64,000 bases of DNA from the NCBI GenBank assembly GCA_008921705.1, contig VFFE01006799.1:1089747-1153746 (forward strand), in the 5' to 3' direction. The stretch is from Burhinus oedicnemus. Its lineage: Eukaryota > Chordata > Aves > Charadriiformes > Burhinidae. Both the position numbers and the translations under genes were made by a program. Positions 61,123 to 64,000 of the stretch are shown piece by piece (the stretch's first letter is position 1; each line of letters opens with the position of its first letter). The notes beneath the pieces are model-generated. The model was not told the origin of the DNA and did not search any database. It saw nothing but the letters and a program-made list of their open reading frames with translations.

Positions 61123-64000
61123 CTAATGATTTCTTCCATGCATTTTGGGTTCTGCCATACACATTCAAAAACACAGATGAAGAACTACAGTGTTTCAGCC
61201 TTACTCATGTCCCTTAGCTCCTCACCCAAAAAGCTCTATCAAAACTAGCAAGGCTGTTGACAGAGTGAAATGCCAGTCAAGGTGAGTAAGGGTGCCGCAG
61301 AATCCAAAATTTGCTTTATGCTGTTAAAATGCAGTTATGCATATTTGTGCACCACTCCATGCTCTGAGTTTGGAGGTTGTTAAGATGAAAGCAGGTGTGT
61401 TACCTTTCAGATATACTCTGTGACTAACCACATTTCCCCAAAGAAGCCAACCCAGTTTGCCATGTGTTTGTTATGACTGTTAGTCATGACTGTAGCAGAG
61501 AAATGGGTTTGATCCAAAGCCTGTGGAAATTGATGGAAAAAATTACCTACTTCCAAAGGTGTTCAGAGAAAGTTTTCTGCTCCTGTGTACTACGAATAAT
61601 ATTTTAAAGTATCACACTTAATCCAGATAATCATTAGGACATGCATTGCTTTTTTGGCTGTAAAAGAAGAATACAGTGTTTTGCCATTTGTTTAATAAAT
61701 CTTAGCTGGGTTGGGGGAGGTATGGAGGGAAGGACACAAGGAAATACCAGATGAGAGAAGAGGGCAGAAATTAAGAATTTCTTCAGAATTGCCATTGGAA
61801 TTTCCCTTTGTGTAGGAAGACAAGCGATCACACCATTTTTGCCCTTGTGCTTCTGCTGAAAAATTGCCTTTAAAGCACCACTTACTTCACAAAGGAGAAA
61901 TGCTTCACAGGAAAAAGCCAGGACCAGCATGAGCAGGAAAAAGGTGAGAATGAGCAGGACCAGTTGTTCAGACTTGCAGAGCAAAAAAACCCCAAAACAA
62001 AACCCAAATAAGATACACGATTAAATATGTGAGAACTGGCTCAGCTCTTTAATAGGTTGTTTGGATTAACATACCCACAAGGAAGAAAAAGACACTATTT
62101 GTGTTTGCAGTGCAAGCGCTCAACCTTCCTTAGCCCTTCACTGCTTCCTGAGAAAGGATGTCTTCACAGCTACTGTGGATGTGGCAAAGAGCTCAATCTG
62201 GAGAACGTTGGGGGAGATCTACTGAGACAGAAACCCCTGAAAAACGAGAATGAGAGAATGACACAGGGGCTCTGTCCTGCTCTCGCAGCCAGATGCCACA
62301 AATTCCCTCTGCCCAGCAGCAGAGCACCCGAGGTCAGCCTCTGAGTCAATCAGCCACCAAAACAATTCCAAACAGCAAGCGGGAAGTTGCCCATTTCAAC
62401 AACCACTTTAAAAAGGGACAGGCTGTTAACCCCTTTGCTTCAGAGGCATCCTTTCCTCTTGTGTAGTTTTGCCATGGCTACACACTCTTCTGTAATCTGT
62501 TGCTCACCAAGGTCAAAATGAATTTAAAATTTTCAAGTTGTGCAAAAAGCCCAAGCTGAGAAGGCCCTCAACAGGCAGCAGTTGCACAGCACTGTGTTAT
62601 GTGAACCTTGGCCATTCAGGCTTTGAAAAAATCGATAGACAGATGAGCAGCTAGACATGCTTTTGGATCAGCTCTGCCCCACAACTCCCATCGTCCCTCC
62701 TCTGGGGCAGATAAGGCTGGGCAGGTGCTGCTGAGCAGCCCCAGCAGGCATTGTCCACTCATGTCCTTGTACAGATCCTAGAAAGCAAGTGAAGCTGTGG
62801 GTGGTAGCTCTCTATCTGCTTTCAGGTCAATTGAAGAGCAGCATAAGCCTCTGCTCAAAAGTTAAGGCTGTCTGAGGGAATGTAATTGTAATTCATTATC
62901 AAATCTATAATTTCTCAGGAGCTACCCGTGAATATCTCAACATACGCTATCAAATACTGAAGCATTATTACCATGAATCTTCTAATTCTGCAGTCAGATT
63001 TTTTTTTTCAGTAAGTATAAGGTGTGCAATTTTTTCCTCACAACTCCATGTACAGGAGTCCCACACAGGCTTCATTCAGACCTTCCACACCCTGCAAAAT
63101 TCAGAGATGCTAAAGACATTGTATGCAAAATTCTGCCAGAATGCATTAATTCTCTAGCATTTCTTCCCCACAGCTCCCAACTATGTTGGTGAGAGCCCAG
63201 CTCTACAACACCAGAGCCTCTCCAGCAACCAGCTACAAGTAGCGGTACGTCGCTTGTTCCCAGATGTCCTCTTCTCCACTTGGACTTTTTCAGTGGTTGA
63301 GCACAACCTTTTCTTCCATCTCTCCTGCAGTAAGAGATAAGGCTTTTCACCTCCCAGGCAGGGATCCAGAGAGGTTCTTCCCAGCATTTTCAACAGCATA
63401 TTTTTCATCAGAGTGTTTTTTTCTCCATCAAGTTGTTCATCTACCTCTTCCACTTGAATTTCTCTTTTTCTGGACTGTTGTACCTTTTCTGAGATCAGAA
63501 CCCAAATGAAACTAATCACCGAGCTGCATTAGCTCAGCACAAAATATGACTTTGCTCAGACCCAAACCAGTTTTGAGAAGGCAGTTTCTCTATGTGCATG
63601 TCTATGATGCTTTCTGAGAGTGCCTACAGAGTCACTAATTATGATCTTCCTTTGTATCAGCAGCCTGCAGAAACAAACTCTTCAGGCAGTGATGGTATTT
63701 CCCCTGTGTTGCAGATACGAGTGTGATTAAATATATTCCTGGAGCACTGTGGCCTGACTTTTTTTCAGAAAAGCAGCCAATGATCTTGGATGTCCCATCT
63801 GAGACATCTGACTTCCAGAGAGGAATGTCAAGAATTTCCGAAGAATCAAAACCCCATACCCAGCATATGTTTTGAACTGGGCACCCAAAACAAATGGGCA
63901 CTTGGAAGTAGGCTACTGTTTTCCGAACACTCCCAAATATCTCTGAATACTATGATGAGGAAGTGATGTGTCCACCAGAAAATGGTAAACTATTTAGAAA
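61123..64000. other. intergenic, no gene seen
   Basis: No gene, RNA or transposon recognised. Overlapping short frames at 63072-63519 on both strands show no known domain. Confidence 0.6.

Noticed and set aside
25561..64000. Exons of the upstream neighbour (SEC61G in human order)
   Set aside because: I looked for the short, well-known Sec61-gamma sequence and saw no match in any frame. The neighbour is probably farther away.
1..64000. CRISPR arrays, operons, bacterial insertion sequences or prophage
   Set aside because: The window is vertebrate DNA. There are no direct-repeat/spacer arrays and no dense gene packing.

Overview
This is vertebrate genomic DNA, most probably from a bird. The interspersed repeats are CR1 LINEs, and the one recognisable gene exon reads like avian EGFR. 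A few strongly decayed MIR-type copies are present, and I saw no mammalian SINE/LINE families and no bacterial-style coding. The species cannot be named from the sequence.

The only host coding exon I can support is exon 1 of EGFR (c-erbB) on the minus strand, positions 24263-24368. It has a signal peptide, the first residues of the mature receptor and a phase-1 GT splice donor. It sits in a CpG-rich island (about 23430-25560, core about 24130-25260) that contains the TATA-less promoter, GC boxes, a TCC/GGA repeat and a possible 14-codon upstream ORF. Because the gene runs towards lower coordinates, 1-24262 is the 5' part of EGFR intron 1, and everything above about 24700 is 5' flank or intergenic DNA. 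I found no exon of the upstream neighbour.

Intron 1 (1-24262) is mostly unique sequence. It holds an ancient palindromic repeat (8951-9030), two long T tracts (4968-4993, 15640-15668), an old CR1 tail (about 17308-17645), a 50-base assembly gap (17775-17824) and two or three GC-rich patches.

The 5' flank (about 25560-64000) is intergenic. It contains MIR-like copies (28359-28525, 34818-34967, 39041-39205), another ancient fragment (38085-38150), a CCTTC pentamer array (30106-30157) and a decayed tRNA-like element (40621-40688). The largest repeat is a 3.5-kb CR1 on the minus strand (47139 to about 50690), which keeps remnants of the ORF1 esterase, the endonuclease and the reverse transcriptase. 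Three 3'-terminal CR1 pieces lie on the plus strand (about 54178-54816, 58471-59065, 61074-61122).

I do not see a new biological system. The points most worth following up are the EGFR promoter architecture and uORF, the CR1 catalytic-site changes, the tRNA-like remnant, and an unassigned 1.2-kb segment at 50860-52030.
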